Of a stretch of DNA of 64,000 nt, positions 11,242 through 24,206 are shown piece by piece. The first letter of the stretch is position 1. Every line of letters starts with the position of its first letter. A program made the position numbers and the translations under genes. Under the pieces are notes generated by a model, which was not told the DNA's origin, did no database searches, and saw only the letters and a list, made by a program, of their open reading frames with translations. Origin of the DNA: Paratinospora sagittata (Eukaryota > Streptophyta > Magnoliopsida > Ranunculales > Menispermaceae); contig CM069603.1 in NCBI GenBank assembly GCA_035771175.1, positions 24,218,286 to 24,282,285 on the forward strand. The letters run 5' to 3'.

Positions 11242-12103
11242 ACTTTAGATTGAACAATGTTTTGAATTCAAATCATTTTTTAGTACTCTTGCTCTTTAAC
11301 CTTCAACTTCAAATTTTATAAAACACTCATTCTCTTATTTTCAAAAATACAACACGCACGATATTTGCAAGTTAGATTGAGCTTTCCGAAGAGTTTTTCA
11401 AGAGAAGAAAGTAATGATTCTTGCCTTTGCAAAAAAAGGCTTCGAATTGAATCAAAATTGTAATCTGTCTTGATGTTCAGCTAGTTCTTCATTTTATCCC
11501 TTGTGTGCTAAGATTTGCAGAGGCTATCCATTGTTTAAAACTCTAAGTATATGAAGTGGTCTCGATAAGATAACACATCAAAAATGAACACATCACCTGT
11601 TCTGCATCAAGAACACATCAAACAATAGCTTTCGAATTCTACAAAGATCAAGCTCGAAGAACGAAGGCATATATCATGTCTAATGCATTAGTTTGATCTC
11701 TGGTGTGTAAGGTAACCCCTCGCTCAATCTCAGCACTAAAACTCTGAAAATTGCAAAGTCTTCAAAATCACTTTCGATATAGTATTTCATTTTGAAAAAA
11801 AATGTTTTCTGAAAGGTTTTAATCATAATTTTAATGAGTTTTCAATTATTTAAAAGTGTTTAATCTTATATCAAAGTGGTATGAGTCAATGAAATGGTTC
11901 TTTAGTGTCGAAATATTAATTTTTCAAAAATAAGGCTATCCAGCAATTTTCACGTCTTGGACTAAAATCTAATATTTCTAACGAGAAAAATGTGGGCACT
12001 TCTGCTTGCTCAATTTTTCTATTCCTTCACAGTTTTGCCAGGTTATCTTAATTGAAATATTCTCTAGTAACACCTAGATGATTCCCATTGTCGTGCCCAA
12101 AAA
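11242..12103 (+). repeat. Satellite unit 14 (862 bp, class A, short lineage)
   Basis: Shortened at its end, where CATTGTCGTGCCC replaces CATTGTCTCGCACGCCC. Also has TTGTAATCTG, AAAAATGAAC, GTTCTGCATC, CCTCGCTC, AAGTGGTATGAG, GTGTCGAAAT and CTTGGAC. Its relatives are units 24 and 31. Confidence 0.95.
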
Positions 12104-12967
12104 ACTTTAGATTGAACAATGTTTTGAATTCAAATCATTTTGTACTACTCTTGCTCTTTAACCTTCAACTTCAAATTTTATAAAACACTCATTCTCTGAT
12201 TTTCAAAAATACAACACGCACGATATTTGCAAGTTAGATTGAGCTTTTCGAAGAGTTTTTCAAGAGAAGAAAGTAATGATTCTTGCCTTTGCAAAAAAAG
12301 GCTTCGAATTGAATCAAAATTGCAATCTGTCTTGATGTTCAGCTAGTTCTTCATTTTATCCCTTGTGTGCTAAGATTTGCAGAGGCTATCCATTGTTTAA
12401 AACTCTAAGTATATGAAGTGGTCTCGGTAAGATAACACATCAAAAAGGAACACATTACCTGTTTTGCGTCAAGAACCCATCAAACAATACCTTTCGAATT
12501 CTACAAAGATCAAGCTCGAAGAACGAAGACATATCTCATGTCTAATGCATTAGTTTGATCTTTGGCGTGTAGGGTAACCGCTCGATCACTCTCAGCACTA
12601 AAACTCTGAAAATTGCAAAGTCTTCAAAATCACTTTCGATATAGTATTTCATTTTGAAAAAAATGTTTTCTGAAAGGTTTTAATCATAATTTTAATGAGT
12701 TTTGAATTATTTAAAAGTGTTTAATCTTATATCAAAGTGTTTTGAGTCAATGAAATGGTTCTTTAGTGTCAAAATATTAATTTTTCAAAAATAAGGCTAT
12801 CCAGCAATTTGCACGTCTTAGACTAAAATCTTATATTTCTAACGAGAAAAATGTGGGCACTTCTGCTAGCTCGATTTTTCTATTCCTTCACAGTTTTGCC
12901 AGGTTATCTTAATTGAAATATTCTCTAGTAACACCTAGGGATTCCCATTGTCTCGCACGCCCAAAAA
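12104..12967 (+). repeat. Satellite unit 15 (864 bp, class B)
   Basis: Has GTACTACTC at its start, AATACCTTTCG, TTTGGCGTG, TGCTAGCTCG and CCTAGGGATT. The left part resembles unit 25. Confidence 0.95.
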
Positions 12968-13832
12968 ACTTTAGATTGAACAATGTTTTGAATTCAAATC
13001 ATTTTTTAGTACTCTTGCTCTTTAACCTTCAACTTCAAATTTTATAAAACACTTATTCTCTGATTTTCAAAAATTCAACACGCACGATATTTGCAAGTTA
13101 GATTGAGCTTTACGAAGAGTTTTTCAAGAGAAGAAAGTAATGATTCTTGCCTTTGCAAAAAAAGGCTTCGAATTGAATCAAAATTGCAATCTGTCTTGAT
13201 GTTCAGCTAGTTCTTCATTTTATCCCTTGTGTGCGAAGATTTGCAGAGGCTATCCATTGTTTAAAACTCTAAGTATATGAAGTGGTCTCGATAAGATAAC
13301 ACATCAAAAAGGAACACATCACCTGTTTTGCATCAAGAACACATCAAACAATAGCTGTCGAATTCTACAAAGATCAAGCTCGAAGAACGAAGACATATCT
13401 CATGTCTAATGCATTACTTTGATCTCTGGTGTGTAGGGTAACCCCTCGATCAATCTCAGCACTAAAACTCTGAAAATTGCAAAGTCTTCAAAATCACTTT
13501 CGATATAGTATTTCATTTTGAAAAAAATGTTTTCTGAAAGGTTTTAATCATAATTTTAACGAGTTTTGAAATATTTAAAAGTGTTTAATCTTATATCAAA
13601 GTGTTTTGAGTCAATGAAATGGTTCTTTAGTGTCAAAATAATAATTTTTCAAAAATAAGGCTATCCAGCAATTGGCACGTCTTAGACTAAAATCTGATAT
13701 TTGTAACGAGAAAAATGCGGGCACTTCTGCTTGCTCGATTTTTCTATTACTTCACAGTTTTGCCAGGTTATCTTAATCGAAATATTCTCTAATAACACCT
13801 AGATGATTCCCATTGTCTCGCACGCCCAAAAA
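12968..13832 (+). repeat. Satellite unit 16 (865 bp, class A)
   Basis: Has TTTACGAAGAG, AGCTGTCG, CATTACTTT and the private AAAATGCGGGC. Confidence 0.95.
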
Positions 13833-14696
13833 ACTTTAGATTGAACAATGTTTTGAATTCAAATCATTTTTTAGTACTCTTGCTCTTTAACCTTCAACTT
13901 CAAATTTTATAAAACACTCATTCTCCGATTTTCAAAAATACAACACGCACGATATTTGCAAGTTAGATTGAGCTTTTCGAAGAGTTTTTCAAGAGAAGAA
14001 AGTAATGATTCTTGCCTTTGCAAAAAAAGGCTTCGAATTGAATCAAAATTGCAATCTGTCTTGATGTTCAGCTAGTTCTTCATTTTATCCCTTGTGTGCT
14101 AAGATTTGCAGAGGCTATCCATTGTTTAAAACTCTAAGTATATGAAGTGGTCTCGGTAAGATAACACATCAAAAAGGAACACATTACCTGTTTTGCGTCA
14201 AGAACCCATCAAACAATAGCTTTCGAATTCTACAAAGATCAAGCTCGAAGAACGAAGACATATCTCATGTCTAATGCATTAGTTTGCTCTTTGGCGTGTA
14301 GGGTAACCGCTCGATCACTCTCAGCACTAAAACTCTGAAAATTGCAAAGTCTTCAAAATCACTTTTGATATAGTATTTCATTTTGAAAAAAATGTTTTCT
14401 GAAAGGTTTTAATCATAATTTTAAGGAGTTTTGAATTATTTAAAAGTGTTTAATCTTATATCAAAGTGTTTTGAGTCAATGAAATGGTTCTTTAGTGTCA
14501 AAATATTAATTTTCAAAAATAAGGCTATCCAGCAATTGGCACGTCTTAGACTAAAATCTGATATTTGTAACGAGAAAAATGTGGGCACTTCTGCTTGCTC
14601 GATTTTTCTATTACTTCACAGTTTTGCCAGGTTATCTTAATCGAAATATTCTCTACTAACACCTAGATGATTCCCATTGTCTCGCACGCCCAAAAA
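13833..14696 (+). repeat. Satellite unit 17 (864 bp, class B)
   Basis: Has CTCCGATT, GTTTGCTCTTTGGCG, TTTTAAGGAG, CTCTACTAAC and loss of one T in TAATTTTCAAAAA (near 14511). That deletion joins two frames and opens a 69-codon frame from a TTG at 14431. It has no ATG and is not a gene. Confidence 0.95.
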
Positions 14697-15561
14697 ACTT
14701 TAGATTGAACAATGTTTTGAATTCAAATCATTTTTTAGTACTCTTGCTCTTTAACCTTCAACTTCAAATTTTATAAAACACTTATTCTCTGATTTTCAAA
14801 AATTCAACACGCACGATATTTGCAAGTTAGATTGAGCTTTACGAAGAGTTTTTCAAGAGAAGAAAGTAATGATTCTTGCCTTTGCAAAAAAAGGCTTCGA
14901 ATTGAATCAAAATTGCAATCTGTCTTGATGTTCAGCTAGTTCTTCATTTTATCCCTTGTGTGCGAAGATTTGCAGAGGCTATCCATTGTTTAAAACTCTA
15001 AGTATATGAAGTGGTCTCGATAAGATAACACATCAAAAAGGAACACATCACCTGTTTTGCATCAAGAACACATCAAACAATAGCTTTCGAATTCTACCAA
15101 GATCAAGCTCGAAGAACGAAGACATATATCATGTCTAATGCATTAATTTGATCTCTGGTGTGTAGGGTAACCCCTCGATCAATCTCAGCACTAAAACTCT
15201 GAAAATTGCAAAGTCTTCAAAATCACTTTCGATATAGTATTTCATTTTGAAAAAAATGTTTTCTGAAAGGTTTTAATCATAATTTTAACGAGTTTTGAAA
15301 TATTTAAAAGTGTTTAATCTTATATCAAAGTGTTTTGAGTCAATGAAATGGTTCTTTAGTGTCAAAATAATAATTTTTCAAAAATAAGGCTATCCAGCAA
15401 TTGGCACGTCTTAGACTAAAATCTGATATTTGTAACGAGAAAAATGTGGGCACTTCTGCTTGCTCGATTTTTCTATTACTTCACAGTTTTGTCAGGTTAT
15501 CTTAATCGAAATATTTTCTAATAACACCTAGATGATTCCCATTGTCTCGCACGCCCAAAAA
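14697..15561 (+). repeat. Satellite unit 18 (865 bp, class A)
   Basis: Has TTTACGAAGAG, TACCAAGATC, CATATATCATG, CATTAATTTG, TTTTGTCAGG and ATATTTTCTAAT. Confidence 0.95.
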
Positions 15562-16426
15562 ACTTTAGATTGAACAATGTTTTGAATTCAAATCATTTTT
15601 TAGTACTCTTGCTCTTTAACCTTCAACTTCAAATTTTATAAAACACTCATTCTCTGATTTTCAAAAATACAACACGCACGATATTTGCAAGTTAGATTGA
15701 GCTTTTCGAAGAGCTTTTCAAGAGAAGAAAGTAATGATTCTTGCCTTTGCAAAAAAAGGCTTCGAATTGAATCAAAATTGCAATCTGTCTTGATGTTCAG
15801 CTAGTTCTTCATTTTATCCCTTGTGTGCTAAGATTTGCAGAGGCTATCCATTGTTTAAAACTCTAAGTATATGAAGTGGTCTCGGTAAGATAACACATCA
15901 AAAAGGAACACATTACCTCTTTTGCGTCAAGAACCCATCAAACAATAGCTTTCGAATTCTACAAAGATCAAGCTCGAAGAACGAAGACATATCTCATGTC
16001 TAATGCATTAGTTTGATCTTTGGTGTGTAGGGTAACCGCTCGATCACTCTCAGCACTAAAACTCTGAAAATTGCAAAGTCTTCAAAATCACCTTTGATAT
16101 AGTATTTCATTTTGAAAAAAATGTTTTCTGAAAGATTTTAATCATAATTTTAATGAGTTTTGAATTATTTAAAAGTGTTTAATCTTATATCAAAGTGTTT
16201 TGAGTCAATGAAATGGTTCTTTAGTGTCAAAATATTAATTTTTCAAAAATAAGGCTATCCAACAATTGGCACGTCTTAGACTAAAATCTTATATTTCTAA
16301 CGAGAAAAATGTGGGCACTTCTGCTAGCTCGATTTTTCTATTCCTTCACAGTTTTGCCAGGTTATCATAATTGAAATATTCTCTAGTAACACCTAGATGA
16401 TTCCCATTGTCTCGCACGCCCAAAAA
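15562..16426 (+). repeat. Satellite unit 19 (865 bp, class B)
   Basis: Has GAAGAGCTTTT, CCTCTTTTGCG, AATCACCTTTG, GAAAGATTTT, CCAACAATTGG, TGCTAGCTCG and TATCATAATTG. The last three become frequent in the right half, so this is an early carrier of that tail. Confidence 0.95.
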
Positions 16427-17290
16427 ACTTTAGATTGAAAAATGTTTTGAATTCAAATCATTTTTTAGTACTCTTTCTCTTTAACCTTCAACTTCAAATT
16501 TTATAAAACACTTATTCTCTGATTTTCAAAAATTCAACACGCACGATATTTGCAAGTTAGATTGAGCTTTACGAAGAGTTTTTCAAGAGGTGAAAGTAAT
16601 GATTCTTGCCTTTGCAAAAAAGGCTTCGAATTGAATCAAAATTGCAATCTGTCTTGATGTTCAGCTAGTTCTTCATTTTATCCCTTGTGTGCGAAGATTT
16701 GCAGAGGCTATCCATTGTTTAAAACTCTAAGTATATGAAGTGGTCTCGGTAAGATAACACATCAAAGAGGAACACATCACCTGTTTTGCATCAAGAACAC
16801 ATCAAACAATAGCTGTCGAATTCTACAAAGATCAAGCTCGAAGAACGAAGACATATCTCATGTCTAATGCATTACTTTGATCTCTGGTGTGTAGGGTAAC
16901 CCCTCGATCAATCTCAGCACTAAAACTCTGAAAATTGCAAAGTCTTCAAAATCACTTTCGATATAGTATTTCATTTTGAAAAAAATGTTTTCTGAAAGGT
17001 TTTAATCATAATTTTAACGAGTTTTGAAATATTTAAAAGTGTTTAATCTTATATCAAAGTGTTTTGAGTCAATGAAATGGTTCTTTAGTGTCAAAATAAT
17101 AATTTTTCAAAAATAAGGCTATCCAGCAATTGGCACGTCTTAGACTAAAATCTGATATTTGTAACGAGAAAAATGTGGGCACTTCTGCTTGCTCGATTTT
17201 TCTATTACTTCACAGTTTTGCCAGGTTATCTTAATCGAAATATTCTCTAATAACACCTAGATGATTCCCATTGTCTCGCACGCCCAAAAA
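16427..17290 (+). repeat. Satellite unit 20 (864 bp, class A)
   Basis: Has GATTGAAAAATG, CTCTTTCTC, GAGGTGAAAG, a one-A deletion in the GCCTTT hairpin loop, AGCTGTCG and CATTACTTT. Confidence 0.95.
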
Positions 17291-18155
17291 ACTTTAGATT
17301 GAACAATGTTTTGAATTCAAATCATTTTTTAGTACTCTTGCTCTTTAACCTTCAACTTCAAATTTTATAAAACACTCATTCTCCGATTTTCAAAAATACA
17401 ACACGCACGATATTTGCAAGTTAGATTGAGCTTTTCGAAGAGTTTTTCAAGAGAAGAAAGTAATGATTCTTGCCTTTGCAAAAAAAGGCTTCGAATTGAA
17501 TCAAAATTGCAATCTGTCTTGATGTTCAGCTAGTTCTTCATTTTATCCCTTGTGTGCTAAGATTGGCAGAGGCTATCCATTGTTTAAAACTCTAAGTATA
17601 TGAAGTGGTCTCGGTAAGATAACACATCAAAAAGGAACACATTACCTGTTTTGCGTCAAGAACCCATCAAACAATAGCTTTCGAATTCTACAAAGATCGA
17701 GCTCGAAGAACGAAGACATATCTCATGTCTAATGCATTAGTTTGATCTTTGGAGTGTAGGGTAACCGCTCGATCACTCTCAGCACTAAAACTCTGAAAAT
17801 TGCAAAGTCTTCAAAATCACTTTTGATATAGTATTTCATTTTGAAAAAAATGTTTTCTGAAAGGTTTTAATCATAATTTTAAGGAGTTTTGAATTATTTA
17901 AAAGTGTTTAATCTTATATCAAAGTGTTTTGAGTCAATGAAATGGTTCTTTAGTGTCAAAATATTAATTTTTCAAAAATAAGGCTATCCAGCAATTGGCA
18001 CGTCTTAGACTAAAATCTGATATTTGTAACGAGAAAAATGTGGGCACTTCTGCTTGCTCGATTTTTCTATTACTTCACAGTTTTGCCAGGTTATCTTAAT
18101 CGAAATATTCTCTAATAACACCTAGATGATTCCCATTGTCTCGCACGCCCAAAAA
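17291..18155 (+). repeat. Satellite unit 21 (865 bp, class B)
   Basis: Sister of unit 17 (CTCCGATT, TTTTAAGGAG) without the T deletion. Private changes are GATTGGCAGAGG, GATCGAGCTCG and TTTGGAGTG. Confidence 0.95.
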
Positions 18156-19020
18156 ACTTTAGATTGAACAATGTTTTGAATTCAAATCATTTTTTAGTAC
18201 TCTTGCTCTTTAACCTTCAACTTCAAATTTTATAAAACACTTATTCTCTGATTTTCAAAAATTCAACACGCACGAAATTTGCAAGTTAGATTGAGCTTTA
18301 CGAAGAGTTTTTCAAGAGAAGAAAGTAATGATTCTTGCCTTTGCAAAAAAAGGCTTCGAATTGAATCAAAATTGCAATCTGTCTTGATGTTCAGCTAGTT
18401 CTTCATTTTATCCCTTGTGTGCGAAGATTTGCAGAGGCTATCCATTGTTTAAAACTCTAAGTATATGAAGTGGTCTCGATAAGATAACACATCAAAAAGG
18501 AACACATCACCTGTTTTGCATCAAGAACACATCAAACAATAGCTTTCGAATTCTACCAAGATCAAGCTCGAAGAACGAAGACATATCTCATGTCTAATGC
18601 ATTAATTTGATCTCTGGTGTGTAGGGTAACCCCTCGATCAATCTCAGCACTAAAACTCTGAAAATTGCAAAGTCTTCAAAATCACTTTCGATATAGTATT
18701 TCATTTTGAAAAAAATGTTTTCTGAAAGGTTTTAATCATAATTTTAACGAGTTTTGAAATATTTAAAAGTGTTTAATCTTATATCAAAGTGTTTTGAGTC
18801 AATGAAATGGTTCTTTAGTGTCAAAATAATAATTTTTCAAAAATAAGGCTATCCAGCAATTGGCACGTCTTAGACTAAAATCTGATATTTGTAACGAGAA
18901 AAATGTGGGCACTTCTGCTTGCTCGATTTTTCTATTACTTCACAGTTTTGCCAGGTTATCTTAATCGAAATATTCTCTAATAACACCTAGATGATTCCCA
19001 TTGTCTCGCACGCCCAAAAA
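18156..19020 (+). repeat. Satellite unit 22 (865 bp, class A)
   Basis: Sister of unit 18 (TACCAAGATC, CATTAATTTG), with the private CACGAAATTTGC. Confidence 0.95.
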
Positions 19021-19885
19021 ACTTTAGATTGAACAATGTTTTGAATTCAAATCATTTTTTAGTACTCTTGCTCTTTAACCTTCAACTTCAAATTTTATAA
19101 AACACTCATTCTCTGATTTTCAAAAATACAACACGCACGATATTTGCAAGTTAGATTGAGCTTTTCGAAGAGCTTTTCAAGAGAAGAAAGTAATGATTCT
19201 TGCCTTTGCAAAAAAAGGCTTCGAATTGAATCAAAATTGCAATCTGTCTTGATGTTCAGCTAGTTCATCATTTTATCCCTTGTGTGCTAAGATTTGCAGA
19301 GGCTATCCATTGTTTAAAACTCTAAGTATATGAAGTGGTCTCGGTAAGATAACACATCAAAAAGGAACACATTACCTGTTTTGCGTCAAGAACCCATCAA
19401 ACAATAGCTTTCGAATTCTACAAAGATCAAGCTCGAAGAACGAAGACATATCTCATGTCTAATGCATTAGTTTGATCTTTGGTGTGTAGGGTATCCGCTC
19501 GATCACTCTCAGCACTAAAACTCTGAAAATTGCAAAGTCTTCAAAATCACTTTTGATATAGTATTTCATTTTGAAAAAAATGTTTTCTGAAAGGTTTTAA
19601 TCATAATTTTAATGAGTTTTGAATTATTTAAAAGTGTTTAATCTTATATCAAAGTGCTTTGAGTCAATGAAATGGTTCTTTAGTGTCAAAATATTAATTT
19701 TTCAAAAATAAGGCTATCCAGCAATTGGCACGTCTTAGACTAAAATCTGATATTTGTAACGAGAAAAATGTGGGCACTTCTGCTTGCTCGATTTTTCTAT
19801 TACTTCACAGTTTTGCCAGGTTATCTTAATCGAAATATTCTCTAATAACACCTAGATGATTCCCATTGTCTCGCACGCCCAAAAA
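19021..19885 (+). repeat. Satellite unit 23 (865 bp, class B)
   Basis: Sister of unit 19 in its left part (GAAGAGCTTTT) but with the CAATTGGCACG/CTGATATTTG tail. Private changes are GTTCATCATTTT, GGGTATCCGCTCG and AGTGCTTTGAG. Confidence 0.95.
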
Positions 19886-20746
19886 ACTTTAGATTGAACA
19901 ATGTTTTGAATTCAAATCATTTTTTAGTACTCTTGCTCTTTAACCTTCAACTTCAAATTTTATAAAACACTCATTCTCCGATTTTCAAAAATACAACACG
20001 CACGATATTTGCAAGTTAGATTGAGCTTTTCGAAGAGTTTTTCAAGAGAAGAAAGTAATGATTCTTGCCTTTGCAAAAAAAGCTTCGAATTGAATCAAAA
20101 TTGTAATCTGTCTTGATGTTCAGCTAGTTCTTCATTTTATCCCTTGTGTGCTAAGATTTGCAGAGGCTATCCATTGTTTAAAACTCTAAGTATATGAAGT
20201 GGTCTCGATAAGATAACACATCAAAAATGAACACATCACCTGTTCTGCATCAAGAACACATCAAACAATAGCTTTCGAATTCTACAAAGATCAAGCTCGA
20301 AGAACGAAGGCATATCTCATGTCTAATGCATTAGTTTGATCTCTGGTGTGTAGGGTAACCCCTCGCTCAATCTCAGCACTAAAACTCTGAAAATTGCAAA
20401 GTCTTCAAAATCACTTTCGATATAGTATTTCATTTTGAAAAAAAATGTTTTCTGAAAGGTTTTAATCATAATTTTAAGGAGTTTTCAATTATTTAAAAGT
20501 GTTTAATCTTATATCAAAGTGGTATGAGTCAATGAAATGGTTCTTTAGTGTCAAAATATTAATTTTTCAAAAATAAGGCTATCCAGCAATTTTCACGTCT
20601 TAGACTAAAATCTGATATTTGTAACGAGAAAAATGTGGGCACTTCTGCTTGCTCAATTTTTCTATTCCTTCACAGTTTTGCCAGGTTATCTTAATTGAAA
20701 TATTCTCTAGTAACACCTAGATGATTCCCATTGTCGTGCCCAAAAA
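19886..20746 (+). repeat. Satellite unit 24 (861 bp, class A, short lineage)
   Basis: The shortest unit. It shares CATTGTCGTGCCC, TTGTAATCTG, AAAAATGAAC, GTTCTGCATC, CCTCGCTC and GGTATGAG with unit 14, and has also lost a G in AAAAAAAGCTTCG. CTCCGATT and TTTTAAGGAG are shared with units 17 and 21. Confidence 0.95.
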
Positions 20747-21611
20747 ACTTTAGATTGAACAATGTTTTGAATTCAAATCATTTTGTACTACTCTTGCTCT
20801 TTAACCTTCAACTTCAAATTTTCTAAAACACTCATTCTCTGATTTTCAAAAATACAACACGCACGATATTTGCAAGTTAGATTGAGCTTTTCGAAGAGTT
20901 TTTCAAGAGAAGAAAGTAATGATTCTTGCCTTTGCAAAAAAAGGCTTCGAATTGAATCAAAATTGCAATCTGTCTTGATGTTCAGCTAGTTCTTCATTTT
21001 ATCCCTTGTGTGCTAAGATTTGCAGAGGGTATCCATTGTTTAAAACTCTAAGTATATGAAGTGGTCTCGGTAAGATAACACATCAAAAAGGAACACATTA
21101 CCTGTTTTGCATCAAGAACCCATCAAACAATACCTTTCGAATTCTACAAAGATCAAGCTCGAAGAACGAAGACATATCTCATGTCTAATGCATTAGTTTG
21201 ATCTTTGGCGTGTAGGGTAACCGCTCGATCACTCTCAGCACTAAAACTCTGAAAATTGCAAAGTCTTCAAAATCACTTTCGATATAGTATTTCATTTTGA
21301 AAAAAATGTTTTCTGAAAGGTTTTAATCATAATTTTAACGAGTTTTGAAATATTTAAATGTGTTTAATCTTATATCAAAGTGTTTTGAGTCAATGAAATG
21401 GTTCTTTAGTGTCAAAATAATAATTTTTCAAAAATAAGGCTATCCAGCAATTGGCACGTCTTAGACTAAAATCTGATAATTGTAACGAGAAAAATGTGGG
21501 CACTTCTGCTTGCTCGATTTTTCTATTACTTCACAGTTTTGCCAGGTTATCTTAATCGAAATATTCTCTAATAACACCTAGATGATTCCCATTGTCTCGC
21601 ATGCCCAAAAA
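20747..21611 (+). repeat. Satellite unit 25 (865 bp, class B)
   Basis: Relative of unit 15 (AATACCTTTCG, TTTGGCGTG), with A-like GCATCAAG before AACCC. Private changes are ATTTTCTAAAAC, GAGGGTATCC, CTGATAATTG and CGCATGCCC. Confidence 0.95.
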
Positions 21612-22477
21612 ACTTTAGATTGAACAATGTTTTGAATTCAAATCATTTTGTACTACTCTTGCTCTTTAACCTTCAACTTCAAATTTTATAAAACAGTCAT
21701 TCTCTGATTTTCAAAAATACAACACGCACGATATTTGCAAGTTAGATTGAGCTTTACGAAGAGTTTTTCAAGAGAAGAAAGTAATGATTCTTGCCTTTGC
21801 AAAAAAAGGCTTCGAATTGAATCAAAATTGCAATCTGTCTTGATGTTCAGCTAGTTCTTCATTTTATCCCTTGTGTGCGAAGATTTGCAGAGGCTATCCA
21901 TTGTTTAAAACTCTAAGTATATGAAGTGGTCTCGATAAGATAACACATCAAAAAGGAACACAACACCTGTTTTGCATCAAGGACACATCAAACAATAGCT
22001 TTCGAATTCTACAAAGATCAAGCTCGAAGAACGAAGACATATCTCATGTCTAATGCATTAGTTTGATCTCTGGTGTGTAGGGTAACCCCTCGATCAATCT
22101 CAGCACTAAAACTCTAAAAATTGCAAAGTCTTCAAAATCACTTTCCATATAGTATTTCATTTTGAAAAAAAATGTTTTCTGAAAGGTTTTAATCATAATT
22201 TTAATGAGTTTTGAATTATTTAAAAGTGTGTAATCTTATATCAAAGTGTTTTGAGTCAATGAAATGGTTCTTTAGTGTCAAAATATTAATTTTTCAAAAA
22301 TAAGGCTATCCAGCAATTTGCACGTCTTAGACTAAAATCTTATATTTGTAACGAGAAAAATGTGGGCACTTCTGCTTGCTCGATTTTTTTATTACTTCAC
22401 AGTTTTCCCAGGTTATGTTAATCGAAATATTCTCTAATAACACCTAGATGATTCCCATTGTCTCGCACGCCCAAAAA
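21612..22477 (+). repeat. Satellite unit 26 (866 bp, class A, CCATAT group)
   Basis: First unit with CTTTCCATAT in place of CTTTCGATAT, and with CAAGGACACATC. Private changes are AAACAGTC, GGAACACAACACC, GTGTGTAATC, TTTTCCCAGG and TATGTTAATC. Confidence 0.95.
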
Positions 22478-23341
22478 ACTTTAGATTGAACAATGTTTTG
22501 CATTCAAATCATTTTGTACTACTCTTGCTCTTTAACCTTCAACTTCAAATTTTATAAAACACTCATTCTCTGATTTTCAAAAATACAACACGCACGATAT
22601 TTGCAAATTAGATTGAGCTTTTCGAAGAGCTTTTCAAGAGAAGAAAGTAATGATTCTTGCCTTTGCAAAAAAAGGCTTCGACTTGAATCAAAATTGCAAT
22701 CTGTCTTGATGTTCAGCTAGTTCTTCATTTTATCCCTTGTGTGCGAAGATTTGCAGAGGCTATCCATTGTTTAAAACTCTAAGTATATGAAGTGGTCTCG
22801 ATAAGATAAATCATCAAAAAGGAACACATCACCTGTTTTGCATCAAGGACACAGCAAACAATAGCTTTCGAATTCTACAAAGATCAAGCTCGAAGAACGA
22901 AGACATATCTCATGTCTAATGCATTAGTTTGATCTCTGGTGTGTAGGGTAACCCCTCGATCAATCTCAGCACTAAAACTCTGAAAATTGCAAAGTCTTCA
23001 AAATCACTTTCCATATAGTATTTCATATTGAAAAAAATGTTTTCTGAGAGGTTTTAATCATAATTTTAATGAGTTTTGAATTATTTAAAAGTGTTTAATC
23101 TTATATCAAAGTGTTTTGAGTCAATGAAATGGTTCTTTAGTGTCAAAATATTAATTTTTCAAAAATAAGGCTATCCAGCAATTTGCACGTCTTAGACTAA
23201 AATCTTATATTTCTAACGAGAAAAATGTGGGCACTTCTGCTTGCTCAATTTTTCTATTCCTTCACAGTTTTGCCAGGTTATCTTAATTGAAATATTCTCT
23301 AGTAACACCTAGGGTTTCCCATTGTCTCGCACGCCCAAAAA
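22478..23341 (+). repeat. Satellite unit 27 (864 bp, class A, CCATAT group)
   Basis: The first EcoRI site is lost (TTTGCATTCAAATC). Has CTTCGACTTG, AAATCATC, AAGGACACAGC, CATATTGAAA, CTGAGAGG and CCTAGGGTTTCCC. Confidence 0.95.
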
Positions 23342-24206
23342 ACTTTAGATTGAACAATGTTTTGAATTCAAATCATTTTTTAGTACTCTTGCTCTTTAAC
23401 CTTCAACTTCAAATTTTATAAAACACTTATTCTCTGATTTTCAATAATTCAACACGCACGATATTTGCAAGTTAGATTGAGCTTTACGAAGAGTTTTTCA
23501 AGAGAAGAAAGTAATGATTCTTGCCTTTGAAAAAAAAGGCTTCGAATTGAATCAAAATTGCAATCTGTCTTGATGTTCAGCTAGTTCTTCATTTTATCCC
23601 TTGTGTGCGAAGATTTGCAGAGGCTATCCATTGTTTAAAACTCTAAGTATATGAAGTGGTCTCGATAAGATAACACATCAAAAAGGAACACATCACCTGT
23701 TTTGCATCAAGGACACATCAAACAATAGCTTTCGAATTCTACAAAGATCAAGCTCGAAGAACGAAGACATATCTCATGTCTAATGCATTAGTTTGATCTC
23801 TGGTGTGTAGGGTAACCCCTCGATCAATCTCAGCACTAAAACTCTGAAAATTGCAAAGTCTTCAAAATCACTTTCCATATAGTATTTCATATTGAAAAAA
23901 ATGTTTTCTGAAAGGTTTTAATCATAATTTTAATGAGTTTTGAATTATTTAAAAGTGTTTAATCTTATATCAAAGTGTTTTGAGTCAATAAAATGGTTCT
24001 TTAGTGTCAAAATATTAATTTTTCAAAAATAAGGCTATCCAGCAATTTGCACGTCTTAGACTAAAATCTGATATTTGTAACGAGAAAAATGTAGGCACTT
24101 CTGCTTGCTCGATTTTTCTATTACTTCACAGTTTTGCCAGGTTATCTTAATCGAAATATTCTCTAATAACACCTAGATGATTCCCATTGTCTCGCACGCC
24201 CAAAAA
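23342..24206 (+). repeat. Satellite unit 28 (865 bp, class A, CCATAT group)
   Basis: Has TTCAATAATTC, CTTTGAAAAAAA, AAGGACACATC, CATATTGAAA, CAATAAAATGG and AATGTAGGCAC. Confidence 0.95.

Larger units (their letters stand above)
12968..16426 (+). repeat. Tetramer duplication, copy 1 (units 16-19)
   Basis: This is a 3459 bp A-B-A-B tetramer whose four units match units 20-23 in order. Markers: AGCTGTCG with CATTACTTT (16 and 20), CTCCGATT with TTTTAAGGAG (17 and 21), TACCAAGATC with CATTAATTT (18 and 22), and GAAGAGCTTTT (19 and 23). Confidence 0.9.
16427..19885 (+). repeat. Tetramer duplication, copy 2 (units 20-23)
   Basis: It has the same 3459 bp total as its partner, although a one-base deletion sits in unit 17 of copy 1 and in unit 20 of copy 2. 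The equal totals are therefore partly fortuitous. Confidence 0.9.

Noticed and set aside
14431..14640. 69-codon open frame on the plus strand
   Set aside because: It starts with TTG, not ATG, lies inside satellite unit 17, and exists only because one T is missing near 14511. The same stretch is closed by stops in nearly all other units.
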